A stretch of DNA of 64,000 nt from the NCBI GenBank assembly GCA_038380435.1, contig JAWZYU010000004.1:20620001-20684000 (forward strand). The letters are read 5' to 3'. Both the position numbers and the translations under genes were made by a program. Below the pieces are notes generated by a model. The model was not told where the DNA came from. It saw only the letters and a list, made by a program, of their open reading frames with translations, and searched no databases. Below are positions 1 to 10,979 of this stretch, one piece after another. This stretch comes from Ryuthela nishihirai (lineage: Eukaryota; Arthropoda; Arachnida; Araneae; Heptathelidae). How positions within the stretch are numbered: position 1 is the first letter of the stretch; the number at the start of each line of letters is the position of its first letter.

Positions 1-180
1 ATTATTTATATTTTAATTATATTAAATATAATTATATAATAATTTTATAATTTAAATTATATTATATAATATTTATAACATATATAATTATATAATAATT
101 ATATATTATAATTAAAATTTAATTTTTAATAATTTTTATTTTAATATAAAATATATTATTAAAATATAATAATGTATTAT
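1..180. repeat. AT-only low-complexity tract
   Basis: Almost pure A/T with TATAT and TTATAA runs up to the first LTR-like sequence. No coding potential is visible. Confidence 0.9.
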
Positions 181-192
181 TTTTTCGAGATC

Positions 193-645
193 TGTTACGA
201 CAGATGAACGTGCTACAATGAATTTATGATAAACATGTCATGAACGCTCGCGTATGCTTCAGCGTGATTTCTACGACAGCAACGACATCGAACGAAGTTG
301 ATTGAAAGGATAAGGAAGAAGTTGTTACGAAGCGCAGTTGAAGTACAAAAGAAAATGTAGTTAGTCTAAGTTTTTACGTGACAAAATAGTCTAAAGAAGA
401 AGTATTTTATGTGGTGAGTGCCAGGGAAGTTAAAGGTTAATTTTAGTTTTAAAGGGTGAGTTTGTTAAAGGTTAAATTAGTGTAGAATTTTGTTAGTAAA
501 ACTAGTAAGAAAAGACAAAGGATTGTTTACGCTGAAGTGAAGGTTATACAAGAAACATGGCAATCAAATGAAGAGGTAATATGTTAGTCGAGTAGACAGA
601 GCTGGTCTTAACTTTTCTCTAAGAAAAGTTCATCACTTAATATAT
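193..645 (+). mobile_element. LTR fragment, 5' part, interrupted by a second LTR
   Basis: It begins TGTTACGACAGA, the same terminus as the LTRs at 646 and 30171. The stretch around 511-607 matches 30611-30712 closely, including the shared words GGATTGTTTACG and ACAGAGCTGGTCTT. The 3' part of an LTR is not found beyond the inner insertion, so I read this as a truncated LTR that received the 646-1286 LTR. A short palindrome (AACTTTTCTCTAAGAAAAGTT without its loop) lies near 610-631. Confidence 0.55.
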
Positions 646-738
646 TGTTACGACAGAAGGAATCTGGCAACCGAAAGCAAAAAGTTTCAGCCAACGAATA
701 AGAACTTTGGGAGAATTTGGAGAAGAAGAGTAGAGCGT

Positions 739-779
739 TAACGGTCGTGGTATTGTAACGGTCGTTGTATTGTAACGGT
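739..779 (+). repeat. 17-bp tandem repeat inside LTR
   Basis: The unit AACGGTCGTKGTATTGT occurs about 2.4 times in a row within the presumed U3 region. Confidence 0.7.
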
Positions 780-825
780 TGGTGAGTTCGAAAATGGACG
801 GTGAGCTGTTCTGAGACAGTGCGCG

Positions 826-959
826 TAAGTATCAAGAAGTAACTTGATGTGTTGTGTATACGCGGAAGGATAAAAGTGGGATCTTTTATCGTTAAGTATC
901 AAGAAGTAACTTGATGTGTTGTGTATACGCGGAAGTATAAAAGTGGGAACTTTTATGGC
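826..959 (+). promoter_or_regulatory. Duplicated 67-bp LTR promoter module with TATA box
   Basis: Two tandem 67-bp units (826-892 and 893-959) are nearly identical. Each ends in a TATA-like core: CGGAAGGATAAAAG in unit 1 and CGGAAGTATAAAAG in unit 2 (TATAAAAG at 936-943). This is the layout of a U3 promoter duplication. Promoter activity is inferred from the motif and the LTR context only. Confidence 0.5.
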
Positions 960-1533
960 TAACTTCGAATGTCTACACGGACTGTCTTTTTGTTCGGCTA
1001 GTGTGTGAAAAGTTATTAGCACAGGACGAGAATTGGTTTACGAGTGAAGATCTTCGGGTGACCTGGTAAATCAAGTAAAAGGTAGTATTTAGTAAAATAC
1101 ACAGAGCTGATATTGTGTGCTCTACGCAGGAAGATTGATGACTTGTGCATGTTAATAGTTGATTTGTTAATAAGATATTTCATCCATATTTCCTTTGTAA
1201 CAATTTACCTTGTATTGAATTTGGTTTTGAAATATAGCTTTTAAAACTCACGCCCAGTGCTATCCATTTTTTTGAAATCCGCAACAATATAATTACATTT
1301 AATTGTTTATAAAATTCTCGATAAATTGTAAATTTGCTCACATACTGTATGATAAGCACTGGTTGAATCTAGTTTGTATAAATGATTTCATTTATACTTT
1401 TGTAATAAATTACAATGTTTTAGAATTATCATTGTTATATACTATTTAATTGAACTGACGCTTGCTTTCATCCATTTAATTTGCAACATTATGTAAACAT
1501 GTAGTAACAAGGGAAGTGTGAAAATATCCACCA

Positions 1534-1604
1534 TCCGCCTCCTGAACTCGAACTCGGATGTCGTGGTTACGCGACATTTGCTCTACCACTTGGGAAAAGG
1601 CGGG
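1534..1604 (-). pseudogene. tRNA-like sequence, probably a degenerate tRNA or SINE head
   Basis: On the minus strand a 71-nt segment has acceptor arms CCCGCCT / AGGCGGA (6 of 7 pairs). It also has an A-box-like AAGTGGTAGAGCA, an anticodon-arm stem ATGTCG/CGACAT and a B-box-like GAGTTCGAGTTC. The anticodon loop has 8 nt and the T-stem has mismatches, so a working tRNA is unlikely. AAC would sit near the anticodon position. No second copy was seen in the window. Confidence 0.4.
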
Positions 1605-2021
1605 GGACAATTCAGACTTGCTTAAGAAAGTTTATAATGGTTGTGTGCTATGAAGCTTTACCATATAATTCTAAGTGTCGGGCGCTATTGCACTATTTAT
1701 ATCTTATTAAAGCTGTGGCTTCTGGATAATTACCTATCACGTCATAGGCCGGTAACCAATGCTGGATATTTTCACACTAGATTGTCACTACTCGTACAAC
1801 ATGACTATCACTTTAGCAAAATTAATTCCTTCCTACGTAAATATGAACTTACAAAACATCATATTGCCTGCGAAAGAACAAAGCATTTTAAAACAAGGTA
1901 TATGAATAAAATAGGTAGTGCTGAGAAATTATTTATTTTCTTGCATTTATGATGCTACCATATTATGATAAACATATTATACACCACAGTAACGCCACAA
2001 ATAACACATTATTATTTTTGT

Positions 2022-2096
2022 AATGTTTATATAATAATTCATTATACCAAATCACGTAAATGTTTATATATATAAATTCATTATACCAAATCACGT
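2022..2096 (+). repeat. Two-copy tandem repeat, 36-39 bp
   Basis: Units 2022-2057 and 2058-2096 both end TTCATTATACCAAATCACGT and differ by a few AT insertions. Confidence 0.8.
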
Positions 2097-3499
2097 GTGA
2101 ATGAATGCTTGCCCTAATCTCGCGTACCGCTGGCAGAGGCATCATTTGAAGTTTCGTGAACCACTAGTATTATGCGTACCACAATTTTGGAATCTCTTTC
2201 ACACAGAAATGACCTTCAGCATTAGTAATCTCACCAGTCTGTGTAATATTAATATTTAAGCAACTTTAAAAATTAGTGACAACCATGCTTTCATCCTCTT
2301 TTCAGAAGAGTGTTAAATTTTCAACCGAGGCCTTTTAATTGTGATACGAAGAGAAAGAACAAGTCACTGGAAAAAATAGTCGAGATCCTTACAAGTCTCC
2401 ATAGTGTAGGTTGCTCTTGAATAAGTGTGCAATTATTATAAAACAAATTGTAGCTTCGTGATAATCACCTTCGAATAAGAACACTGTGGAGAAAACAATA
2501 ATAAAAATATTTTGAACGTTAATAAAGTGCCTCTGTATTCTAAAGCTTTTTGTTTAATTTTCAGTTGAAATAAGAACCATACCGACTTTATAAATATTCC
2601 CTCAATAACATCTGCCAGTCTAAAGACCAAAGCGATAATTGCAGCTTCGCTAGTCCCATAATCGCATTAACGATTTCATCTCGAATATCCTCTGACAAAA
2701 TAAAACATCGAGAAAGCTAGCGCGAGTGACTGCAACCGAAAGAGTAGCATCGGTTCAGTTGAGATGCTTCATTCACCGGAGCGTAACGACAGAGAGGCAC
2801 CAAAGCGACCTGCTGACGCAACAGGTCACAGAGCTTATGTGGATGCAAAGTCCACGAGTGGCAGGATCCTCTTTTGTGCGATACTCTGGTTTTTCTCTTC
2901 TCTCTTTTCTAGAGCCGTGCATCTCTCCCGCCAGTTAATGGACCGCAGCGACGCTCCATCATTCATCTGATTTGGCTTCGACGCGTTATTGTCTCTCCTC
3001 AGAGCATTGGTTCCCCTTCATCTATCATCCTTGGAAGAAGGCGTGAATTCGCTTCATGCATCGCTTCTTCCCTACAAGTTACCCAATTAGAAGCGATCCC
3101 TCTTTCCTCTTGCATTCGTCGTCTTTCCTCCGTTTGCTCTTCAATCCATCAATCCTTCGCTAACCATTTGCAGTTCCTAAATGCTGCCTCATATTAAGGT
3201 GATGTTTTTGTCGATAGCTATTGTAACGACATGTATTCAGATGATGAAATCTGAAATGTCTTAAGGGAGGAGAAATCATCTTGTCACTGGCATCGACGTT
3301 TATTCTCATCCATCAAACTATTAATCACATCATCCTTTCAAAATTAAAAAAAAAATCAAGAAATTAGAACTGACTTGGGAGAGGATCTTAGTCAAGAAAA
3401 CATCATTCTGGATATCGAATCGGAGACAACAGTAAATACAATTCGCTTTACCTTTCAGCTCTCAATTTCTAACGAGGAAGAGGACCCACAGTTCAACTG
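2097..3499. other. No gene recognised
   Basis: No repeat family or protein motif was recognised. The part from about 2710 to 3180 is less AT-rich and carries a pyrimidine tract ending in TCTAG near 2911 that resembles a 3' splice site. The short reading frames there show no family signature. Confidence 0.5.
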
Positions 3500-3752
3500 T
3501 TAAGAGGCAGAGAAAATCCTCCTGTCAAGTCATCCAACGTTTTTCTAACATGCACAGGAAATGACTCTCTTGCACACGGGGCCACAATTTAACGTCCCAT
3601 TCGACAGATGGCCTTTCAAAGCTCCTGGTTGTCGCTTCTCACCGGGTGCAGAATGGAGCTTTGCGGAGATAAATATGAACTCTGGCACTGTTGTTATTCG
3701 AGCCTGGAACCTGCAGATTACGAGACTGGCAGACTACCGACTGGTCATTTGC
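3500..3752 (-). mobile_element. SINE A, diverged fragment
   Basis: Minus-strand SINE A landmarks appear in order: a diverged copy of the internal CTCCCGTCAAGGCCATCC block, a GTGCACGTTAAAG-like word, ACACGGGGCCAC, TTTGCGGAGATAAAT, and the tRNA-like head with CTGCAGATTACGAGACTGGC. The tail end and the outermost head are missing or decayed. Confidence 0.7.
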
Positions 3753-4252
3753 TTAAATACACAGGCGGAAATTGAAAAAAGTACACCATTAACAACTGAA
3801 GCGTAATCTATGAGATTTATTTAGTAGAAACAACTTATTAAGAAAGGACAGTGATCACACGTGTGAAGTGATTCATTGTTTATTTTACCTTTTAATGAAT
3901 ATTACATTTTACAGATGGCACATTTTAATAAGATGCTGAACCTCCCCGAGCAGCAATACAAGCTTCCAATCTGGCATGCAATCGGTCATAAAAATGTTGC
4001 ATATCAGAGTGGGGGATGCCATTCCATGTGCTTTCAAATTGAACGCATAATTCAGCGATGGTCGTTGCCTGCCGCGGTCCACGGAAGAGTCTTTGTCCGA
4101 TCCAATCCCAGACATGCTCGATTGGAGACAAGTCCGGAGAGCGTGCTGGCCAAGGGAGTTGGTGCACTGCCTGAAGAGCATGTTGAGTTTCCCTGGAGGA
4201 GTGTGGGTGGGCGTTATCCTGCTGGAATATCTCATTTGAGATTACACTAAAA

Positions 4253-4688
4253 CAGTGTCTCGCAAACTGTGTGCCGCGAGAGATTTTCAAATTGACACTA
4301 GATATTCCAAAGATTTCATTTTGACTTGACTTGTGTTATCGACGTGCTATCGAAGTGCTTTAATAAAAATCTTTCAGATTTTATCAACTGGGATCTTGTA
4401 AGTATTTATCAAGCTTTTTCCAAATTTTGGTATTAATTTTTGATTATTTCAAGCCATAGAATGGACAAATATTTAAAACAAACACCGAGTTATGAATTAA
4501 AGAACGAGAGCAAATCTTCAAGTAAAACCAGGCTGATGACTTCAACAAAGTGCAAATCTAATGACGATTATATAGAGTTTGCTTTTATTCTTTTTAGGTG
4601 TGCCGCGGAAAAAAAAATTAGATTCAGTGTGCCGCGGAAACAAAATAATTTCAGTGTGCCGCAGAGTAAAAAAGTTTGCGAGACACTG
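4253..4688. mobile_element. Non-autonomous hAT MITE inserted in Tc1 transposase
   Basis: Ends are a 15-bp perfect inverted repeat (CAGTGTCTCGCAAAC at 4253-4267 and its complement at 4674-4688). The flanks are a perfect 8-bp TSD, CACTAAAA, at 4245-4252 and 4689-4696. Eight-base TSDs and CAG...CTG ends are hAT hallmarks. The right half holds three repeats of a GTGTGCCGC word. It has no transposase. Removing it with one TSD restores continuous Tc1 reading (LPYFSVISNEIFQQDN). Confidence 0.93.
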
Positions 4689-4796
4689 CACTAAAATATG
4701 GCAGGACGACTGGCTGTATGATGTCGCTGACGTACATATTGCTATTCAGTGTACCCTGTACAAACATCAGACACACACAAGAGTGATAACTTATCA

Positions 4797-4823
4797 CCCC
4801 CCCCCCACACACACACACACACA
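4797..4823. repeat. Microsatellite, poly-C then (AC)n, in former coding DNA
   Basis: A run of ten C followed by AC repeats. On the minus strand it lies where the Tc1 family normally encodes the stretch after PTPGI, so it grew inside transposase codons. Confidence 0.85.
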
Positions 4824-5929
4824 ATGATGCCTGGCGTGGGCACTGTATGTCGTGGCAGATGCACGATGGAAGAAGCCGCTCATCTTGTAGCCTGCGGACG
4901 TGTAAACGACCATAAGACGTTCCTAAGTAGAATCAGCTTTCATCACTGAAGACCACAGACTGCCATTCTTCCCTCCAATGAACTCGTACATGACATCATT
5001 GAAAACGTGCTTGACACTGACGAGGTAACAGTGGTAACCGTGCTAGCGGCACGCGTGCCCGTAGTCCTGCTTCCAAAAGACGATTGCGTATCGCTCTTGT
5101 AGACACCCTTGGTACGATATAGGATCGAATTTGTGATGCCGTAACCGTCCGCACTGCCACCGCCGCCCTCCAGATACGCCGATTCCCTCATGTGTCCGTA
5201 ACTCTGTGTTGCCCGGAACCACGTCTGCGGGTGTGCGGATGTTCTTCTGACCATCGTACCATTGCCGATACCTCTCGTCCAACGCGATGCGGAATTTGAC
5301 GAAAAGACCAACCTGGTTCCCAAAGACCCACTATACAACCTCGCTCAAACTACGCTAACTGAAAAAATGTTGTGCACCTGCGTTGTCCAGTCATGGTAGC
5401 TTCTTCAGGGAGCACTGAAAAACGCGACACAAGACGAATAACTTCTTTCTTCACGCCCTAGCCCTTAAATCCGTGCTGCGTACATTTGCATGTTGTCGCC
5501 CTCAGTGACGTCATTATTTCATCCAATGACTTTCAATCTTGGATAACGGTTTCTGCTGCCCTTAACTATTAACATATTGTAATATGACGTTCCTAAAGTA
5601 ATTCCTTCCGGGAGTTCTTTTTTCAATTTCCGCCAGTGTATAAAGTTTTTTAATTTTTATTTTTTTTTATTTGTACCCTGTTTAAACGCATAGTGCATAT
5701 TACTCGCAGGTGCATATTTACAAAATATATATATCCTTCAGTCCTGAGTACATAAATATACAAATATGTAAACATAGAAAAATAGCAATTTGAGCCTCTT
5801 TAATATATAAACTTTGTCTCCTACTACTCCTACCTCATTTGAATGCAATCAGTTAATACAGTAAATAAACATCAGTCGCAATCTCCATCATTCAACAACC
5901 ATTTTTTTTTAATTCTTTAGAGAAATGTA

Positions 5930-7090
5930 TTTCATTATTTATAATTTTCAGGTTATCTGGCAGTGAGTTGAATAGTTTTAAACCATATAATAATATTTTA
6001 TATATTTATATAATAATATTATTTTTATAATATATTATTATATATTGTATAAATATATAATAATATAATAATATTTTTATTTTTTATATCAATAATAATT
6101 TTTGAATAACTCTTTGTTTGGTTTTGGAATGCAAAAATCCTGAGCCATTACCGCTCTTGTAAAATCTTTGTTAGCCACTACATCAAATTTGTCCTTATTA
6201 ATAAATACATGCTTTGATAAACCATTTGGTGTATTTGTTTTAAGTTGAATATTTCAAGTTTTTTGAAACTTTGTTCAAACGAGTCGTACTTTTTTTTAAA
6301 TGTCATAATCTTTACTATATATTTTCGCAATTGCCTCCAAAAATCTCCTGCTGCCCAAATTAGAATTGCATATTGTATTCTGGAATAGATAATGCATATG
6401 TCATGATTATACATGGTCTTTAAAATTTTTATGCTCTTCACATCTCTTAAAAAAATACATCTTAAGAATCATTTGTTTGACTTTTAACACTACTTTTTTA
6501 ACATGATCATGCGAGGTCAGATAACAGTCTAAATTAACTCCTAAACACTTTATTGTTTCTGTACTTTTAATCCTGGAGTAAACACAGTTTAGAAACCCAA
6601 TTATATCTTGTTAAAAATCATCACATGATAAAAAAATTTCCAAGATCTCTATACTTTCCCCTGACAGTATTAAAATACATATATTTCGTTTTATTTACAT
6701 TTATTAATAATTTATTTTTTTGGGAACCAAATTTGAAGTGTTCTTAAATCTGCAGCAATATTGATTAATCATCAGTTTTATCATAGTAAAGCAAGGCGGT
6801 GTCATTGGGAACGAAATCATCTTACCTTTGAATTTAGTGTGTAATTGATCGTTCACATATATTGAAAATAACTGTGGTCCCAAAACAGAACCCTGTGTAA
6901 CACTATAACAATTTTTTTTTCACTAAAAACGTCTCCTATTTTCATTTATTGTGTTCTACCTTTCAAATACGAATCAAACCATCTCAGTGACAGCCCCCTT
7001 ATACCAATAATCTCTAATTTATTTAATAAAATATCAATAGACATGGAATCAAAAGCTTTAGACATATCCAGAAACAATCTACCAATCACT
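5930..7090 (-). pseudogene. Decayed CR1/jockey-type LINE reverse transcriptase
   Basis: Minus-strand fragments in order are SKAFDSMSIDILLNKLEIIG, then LSLRWFDSYLKGRTQ, a CYTGFCFGTT-like relic of the GVPQGSVLGP block, FVPNDTALLYYD (decayed YADD region) and NVNKTKYMYF. The C-terminal block LKTMYNHDICIIYSRIQYAI then LIWAAGDFW lies at 6178-6441. Stops and frameshifts are frequent. This is an old copy with no defined ends. AT-rich tracts around 5990-6090 lie at its 3' side. Confidence 0.75.
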
Positions 7091-7305
7091 TATTATTAAA
7101 ATACTTCAATGACTAATCAAAGACCTATTCATTCTATCAATGATCTATGAGTCTTTCAGTTACTGAAAAGTAATATCTTATAAGTTTACATATGTATACT
7201 TGAACATAATTTTAGCCTACTTTTGCCATCAGCTGAGTACCTCATAGATAAAACTGAAATAAAATTCTATCCAGCAGCTGGAATTAAATCTACAGATTGG
7301 ATCGT

Positions 7306-7662
7306 TATACCTCTGAGAGGTACTTTTTTGCACACAATGGGCTAAATGGCCAGGTCACAAGGACCCCAAGGGCTCAGAGAAAGGAGAAGGGGACCCATTG
7401 GGTAGCTGTTAGGAGAGAGATGGTAGCCTCCTGTCAAAGTCATCCAGTAGTTCTTTAACATGCGAGGGTATGGCTTTGCTAAACACTCGCACACGGTTTC
7501 CCATCCCATCTAACGGTAGGGGGCTTTTTTAAGCCCATCGGTGTCCGCTTTCTCACCGAAGGTATAGTGGAGATAAATCTGAATGCTGGCAAATGCAGTG
7601 TTGAAACTGTGAACTACAGACAACGAGCCTGGCGCGCTACCAACTGAGCCTCCCACCCTCCC
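7306..7662 (-). mobile_element. SINE A, nearly full length, diverged
   Basis: From the tail (GAGAGGTACTTTTTTGCACAC) to the tRNA-like head (AACGAGCCTGGCGCGCTACC then AACTGAGCC), all SINE A blocks are present in minus orientation with many substitutions. No TSD was recognised. Confidence 0.85.
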
Positions 7663-8083
7663 CAAACCGACAGGAAATCTTGTTGTAGTAAAGCAAGTAA
7701 ACTAAGAACATCTTGGCTGATTTTTATCAAACTGTAGTTTTCTAATATAAAATTACTTCTGTAATACTTTTAACCATCTGAAAGTATTTTGGTTTAAATA
7801 TGGAATTATTATTTTCTATCCCTCTTGATTATGGTTTCCCGATAAGACCTTACCCTCACCTGCCTAAATTTTCCAAACTTAATGATCAGTTAGTTAGATG
7901 CAATATTATCAATTAAATTATTTTCATGATTAATTCAGATAGAATGAATTCTGATGCGTCTTCAGGATAATTTCTATGATGAATAGAAGCAAAATAATCC
8001 ACAAAGCGACCTTCTCGAAGTTGCTGGCCGAGAGAGGCGATAAAAGCAGAATAAAAAATTATCTACGTATACCCATTTTAATT

Positions 8084-8464
8084 GGGCGGGGGTGGCTCAG
8101 TCGGTAGCGCGCCAGGCTCGTAATCTGTAGTTCCCAGGTTCGAGTCCCAGCTGGGTCAGCGTTGAGATTTGTCTCCGCAAAGTTTCCCGCCCTGCCCACG
8201 GTCAGTAGGGGACGCCGATGGGCTTGTAAAGGCCGCCGTCCGTCGGATGGAACGTTAAGCCGTGGCCCCGTGTGCGGGAGAGCCATACCCTCTGCACGTT
8301 AAAGAACACCCTGGATGGCCTTGACGGGAGGCTACCATCTATCTCCCAACAGCTGTTCCAGTGGGTTCCCTCCCCCAACCTTCTCTGAACCTTCGGGGTC
8401 CATGTGACCTGGCCATTTAGCCCATGGTGTGCAAAAAAGTGCTGCTCAGAGGTAAAACAACCCA
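8084..8464 (+). mobile_element. SINE A, complete copy with 11-bp TSD
   Basis: A reference copy of the family. The head GGTGGCTCAGTCGGTAGCGC holds the A box, then GCTCGTAATCTG with CGT at the anticodon position, then the B box GGTTCGAGTCCC. The body contains ACGTTAAAGAACACC and CTCCCAACAGCTGTTCCAG. The tail is GAGGTAAAACAACCC. Flanks ACCCATTTTAA at 8071-8081 and 8465-8475 form a perfect TSD, showing target-primed insertion. Confidence 0.93.
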
Positions 8465-8476
8465 ACCCATTTTAAC

Positions 8477-9065
8477 CGCCCTGTGACCGAGCGATTAGCG
8501 TGCTTGGCTACTGCTCAGAGTGACCTGGGTTCGAGCCCCGGGTAAGGCATGGATGTTTTTGTTTTCTTAGTTGCTAAGGCCCTTCCTTCCTCACAGAGCA
8601 GGGCGAGGGTGGCTCAGCCGATAGCGTGCCAAGCTCGCAATCTGTAGTTCCCAGATTCGAGTCCCAGCTGGCATGGGTTGTGATTTATCTCCTCAAAACT
8701 CCCCGCCCTACCCACGTCAGTAGCGGACACTGATGGACTTGGAAAGACCGCCGTCTGAAGAATGGGTCGTTAAGCCGTGGCACCGTGTGCGGGACAGCCA
8801 TATCCTGTGCACGTTAAAGAACACGCTAGACGGCCTTACGGGAGTTTATCATCCGTCTCCTAACAGATGTCCAGTGACTCCCCCACCCTCAACCTTCTCT
8901 GACCCCTCGGGATCCTTGTTGCATAGCGAAATGGCCATTTAGCCATGATTTGCAAAAAAGTGTTGCTCAGAGGTAAAACAATCCAATCCTCACAGACCTG
9001 TATGGCGTATGAACTGACAGGTTTCTGTCAGACCTCTGTGGGAAGCAGCTGCTTGAGGGAGAATT
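8477..9065 (+). mobile_element. SINE C, split by a SINE A
   Basis: The head part (8477-8597) carries GAGCGATTAGCGTGCTTGGC, the B box GGGTTCGAGCCCC and GGCATGGATG. The 3' part resumes at 8987 with CTCACAGACCTGTATGGCG, then AACTGACAGG, CAGACCTCTGTGG and GCAGCTGCTTGAGGG. The SINE A at 8598-8986 sits between. Confidence 0.88.
8598..8986 (+). mobile_element. SINE A nested in SINE C
   Basis: A full-length but diverged SINE A flanked by a perfect 10-bp TSD, TCCTCACAGA (8588-8597 and 8987-8996). The TSD is SINE C sequence, so this insertion is younger than the SINE C around it. Confidence 0.9.
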
Positions 9066-10819
9066 TATTATGCATATTTTAGTTGTACAGATTAATTTAA
9101 AGCATGTTACATTAAACTATGAAAGGAAATGAAAATTGTTTCATGACTAAAATATATTTTTTTACCGAATACATATTTAATTTTGTTTGGAAATCTCAAG
9201 TAGAGAACAAATGTTTCCTTTTAACCACTTTTTGGAACAACCATCCCATTCGCTTACTACGTAATTGTCTCTAAGTTTTAGCACTTAAATAATCATAACG
9301 TAAACCTAAGGCCGTTAGAACTTACTATTATAACACCATATGTTTGAATTACAACACATTCTTATTAAAGTCCCTACAGGAGGACTGGACCAACCTAGTC
9401 TGAAATGCCTCTCGATTCCTATGCTCCAGTATTTCAGACTTACTGAAATTCTTTGAATCCTGCCGCTGCAAGAAAGGACAAAAAACCCCAGAGATCTCAT
9501 TTCGTGTCAAAAGAAAAATCCTATAAAATGTGATTCATAAATTTCATTCACAAGAGGCGAGCCCATTTATTACCCACCGAAAGATTTGAGACATAGCGAT
9601 TTTCGCTATTTTTAAGAAATACGACTTATGTAAGACGAAGAAACGGCAATTTCTTGGTTATCGAACAAGAATTCTGTATTTTCTGAAGTATGCATTAATG
9701 CAGATATTTTTGATCTTAAAGAAAGATTCCTTACGACTTCAGCTTTGATATCTTTATATGGCTTTTAATCGATAAGAGAGCAAACATCTTAAAGTCCATT
9801 TGTTTCGTAGGAAGAGACGGCAAAGATGCGTAAGATTCCTTTTTCGAAAGTTTTTAAAACATGAACCTTTTAAATGACGGGAAAACATCGTGGGCGTTTG
9901 AAAGGTAACAGATGGATTATAAATGCGCAGTCCATTTCGAAGATCACATTTTATGGCCATGGGAAATAAAACTTGCACACTTTGTGCATTGAAAATAAAT
10001 TATACATTTTATTTCTTTATTTTATTTTATATATATATATCGTTCTGTAGCAGTTTTAAACTTCTGGAAAAGGCATTCATATCATTTTAAAAATTATACT
10101 TTTTGTTTAGGTAATAATTACTTTAGTGATGATGACTTCCAACAAAAGTCGCAAAACTCTAAATATACCATTTAAGAAATGAACATTTCTGTCCAGTCAG
10201 TGCTAAAAAGTTCTTTACATTTAATTACTCATATTTTTTTTCGATATTGTCATTAATACTACAGATATAGCTGTTAATGTGTAAGTATGATAAATTTTTG
10301 TGCTGTTTTGTTCGTCAGCCGTTCTGTTCTTCTCCAACACATTTGGCTCAAAGGCCAAAGCAAAAGACATCAAGACTTCGCACACAAATCTGGAAGAAAG
10401 AATATTCAGAGACAGATAAAAATTTTATTCCGATTGAATTTTGCAAAATGCGTCTGCTGTTGCCCTTTTGCTGGAGCCATTTCTTGCTCTCTACCTTTCC
10501 GTCTAAACTATTCGTTTGAAAAGTATTTTTTTTATTTGATCCTGCCTTTACCGCTCTCTGCAACTGTGCCCCTTCATTTATGTTGCATTATGTTTCCCCA
10601 AAAAAGGCTTTTCTTTCACTAGTTGGCCTATTGCCATATCTTTGCCTCTTTTTTTTACCCTCGAGCGGGAATAAGGGATGTCGTGCTGAGGTGGGGACGA
10701 AAGAAGTAAAATCTGCCGATGCTTCCCAACAGAGGACGATCGATTAGTCCATTAATTAATGTTCCCCATTACCCTATATGAAAACAGTTTCGTGGGTTTT
10801 TATCACCCATACCGAGGAG
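9066..10819. other. No gene recognised
   Basis: AT-rich sequence with short uninformative reading frames on both strands and TA-rich runs near 10,030. No repeat family of this window was recognised. Confidence 0.5.
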
Positions 10820-10821
10820 TA

Positions 10822-10945
10822 CAGTCGCTCAAAAAAGTATCCGAACACTACGGTTGATTACAGAATTCAGAAAAATATCTGGCAACGATTTTTTTAGAAA
10901 TTTTTTAGCAACCTTCGTGTCACGTGACACGAAGGTTGCTAAAAA
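10822..10945. mobile_element. Tc1-type fold-back MITE, truncated
   Basis: After TA (10820-10821) it starts with the family terminus CAGTCGCTCAAAAAAGTATC and reaches the palindromic centre GTGTCACGTGACAC. The second arm stops after about 20 bases and runs directly into an inverted SINE A head. About half of the 212-bp palindrome is missing. Confidence 0.85.
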
Positions 10946-10979
10946 ATAGCGCGCTACCGACTGAGCCACCCCCGCCCCA
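10946..10979 (-). mobile_element. Inverted SINE A head fragment
   Basis: TAGCGCGCTACCGACTGAGC and following bases are the reverse complement of the first 31 bases of SINE A, placed head to head with the SINE A that follows. Together they form a hairpin. Confidence 0.85.

Larger units (their letters stand above)
646..1286 (+). mobile_element. Solo LTR (Gypsy-like) with ATAT target duplication
   Basis: It starts TGTTACGACAG, ends CCGCAACA (TG...CA) and is flanked by ATAT at 642-645 and 1287-1290. Four-base TSDs, including AT-rich ones, are typical of Gypsy-type elements. No gag-pol or primer-binding site follows, so it looks like a solo LTR left by recombination. The 3' third (about 1090-1286) matches the end of the LTR at 30171-30869, while the 5' parts differ, as expected for U3 divergence between subfamilies. 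The promoter region is duplicated (see 826-959). Confidence 0.65.
3922..5394 (-). pseudogene. Tc1/mariner transposase pseudogene
   Basis: Read from an ATG at 5394 on the minus strand, one frame gives FERGCIVGLWEPGWSFRQI (N-terminal helix-turn-helix), an arginine-rich RRRGSG stretch, then VVFSDES with the first catalytic Asp, interrupted by several stop codons. After a frameshift and a GT/G-run microsatellite near 4797-4823 it resumes with VQGTLNSNMYVSDIIQP, QQDNAHPH (second Asp) and SPDLSPIEHVWDWIG (catalytic Glu), ending GGSASY. Total length fits a Tc1 transposase of about 340 aa. A hAT MITE (4253-4688) splits the catalytic region. It is clearly inactive. Terminal inverted repeats of this element were not found. 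Confidence 0.9.

Noticed and set aside
8084..8156. Functional tRNA-Thr(CGT)
   Set aside because: The same head occurs in all SINE A copies joined to the SINE body; the acceptor stem is not closed.
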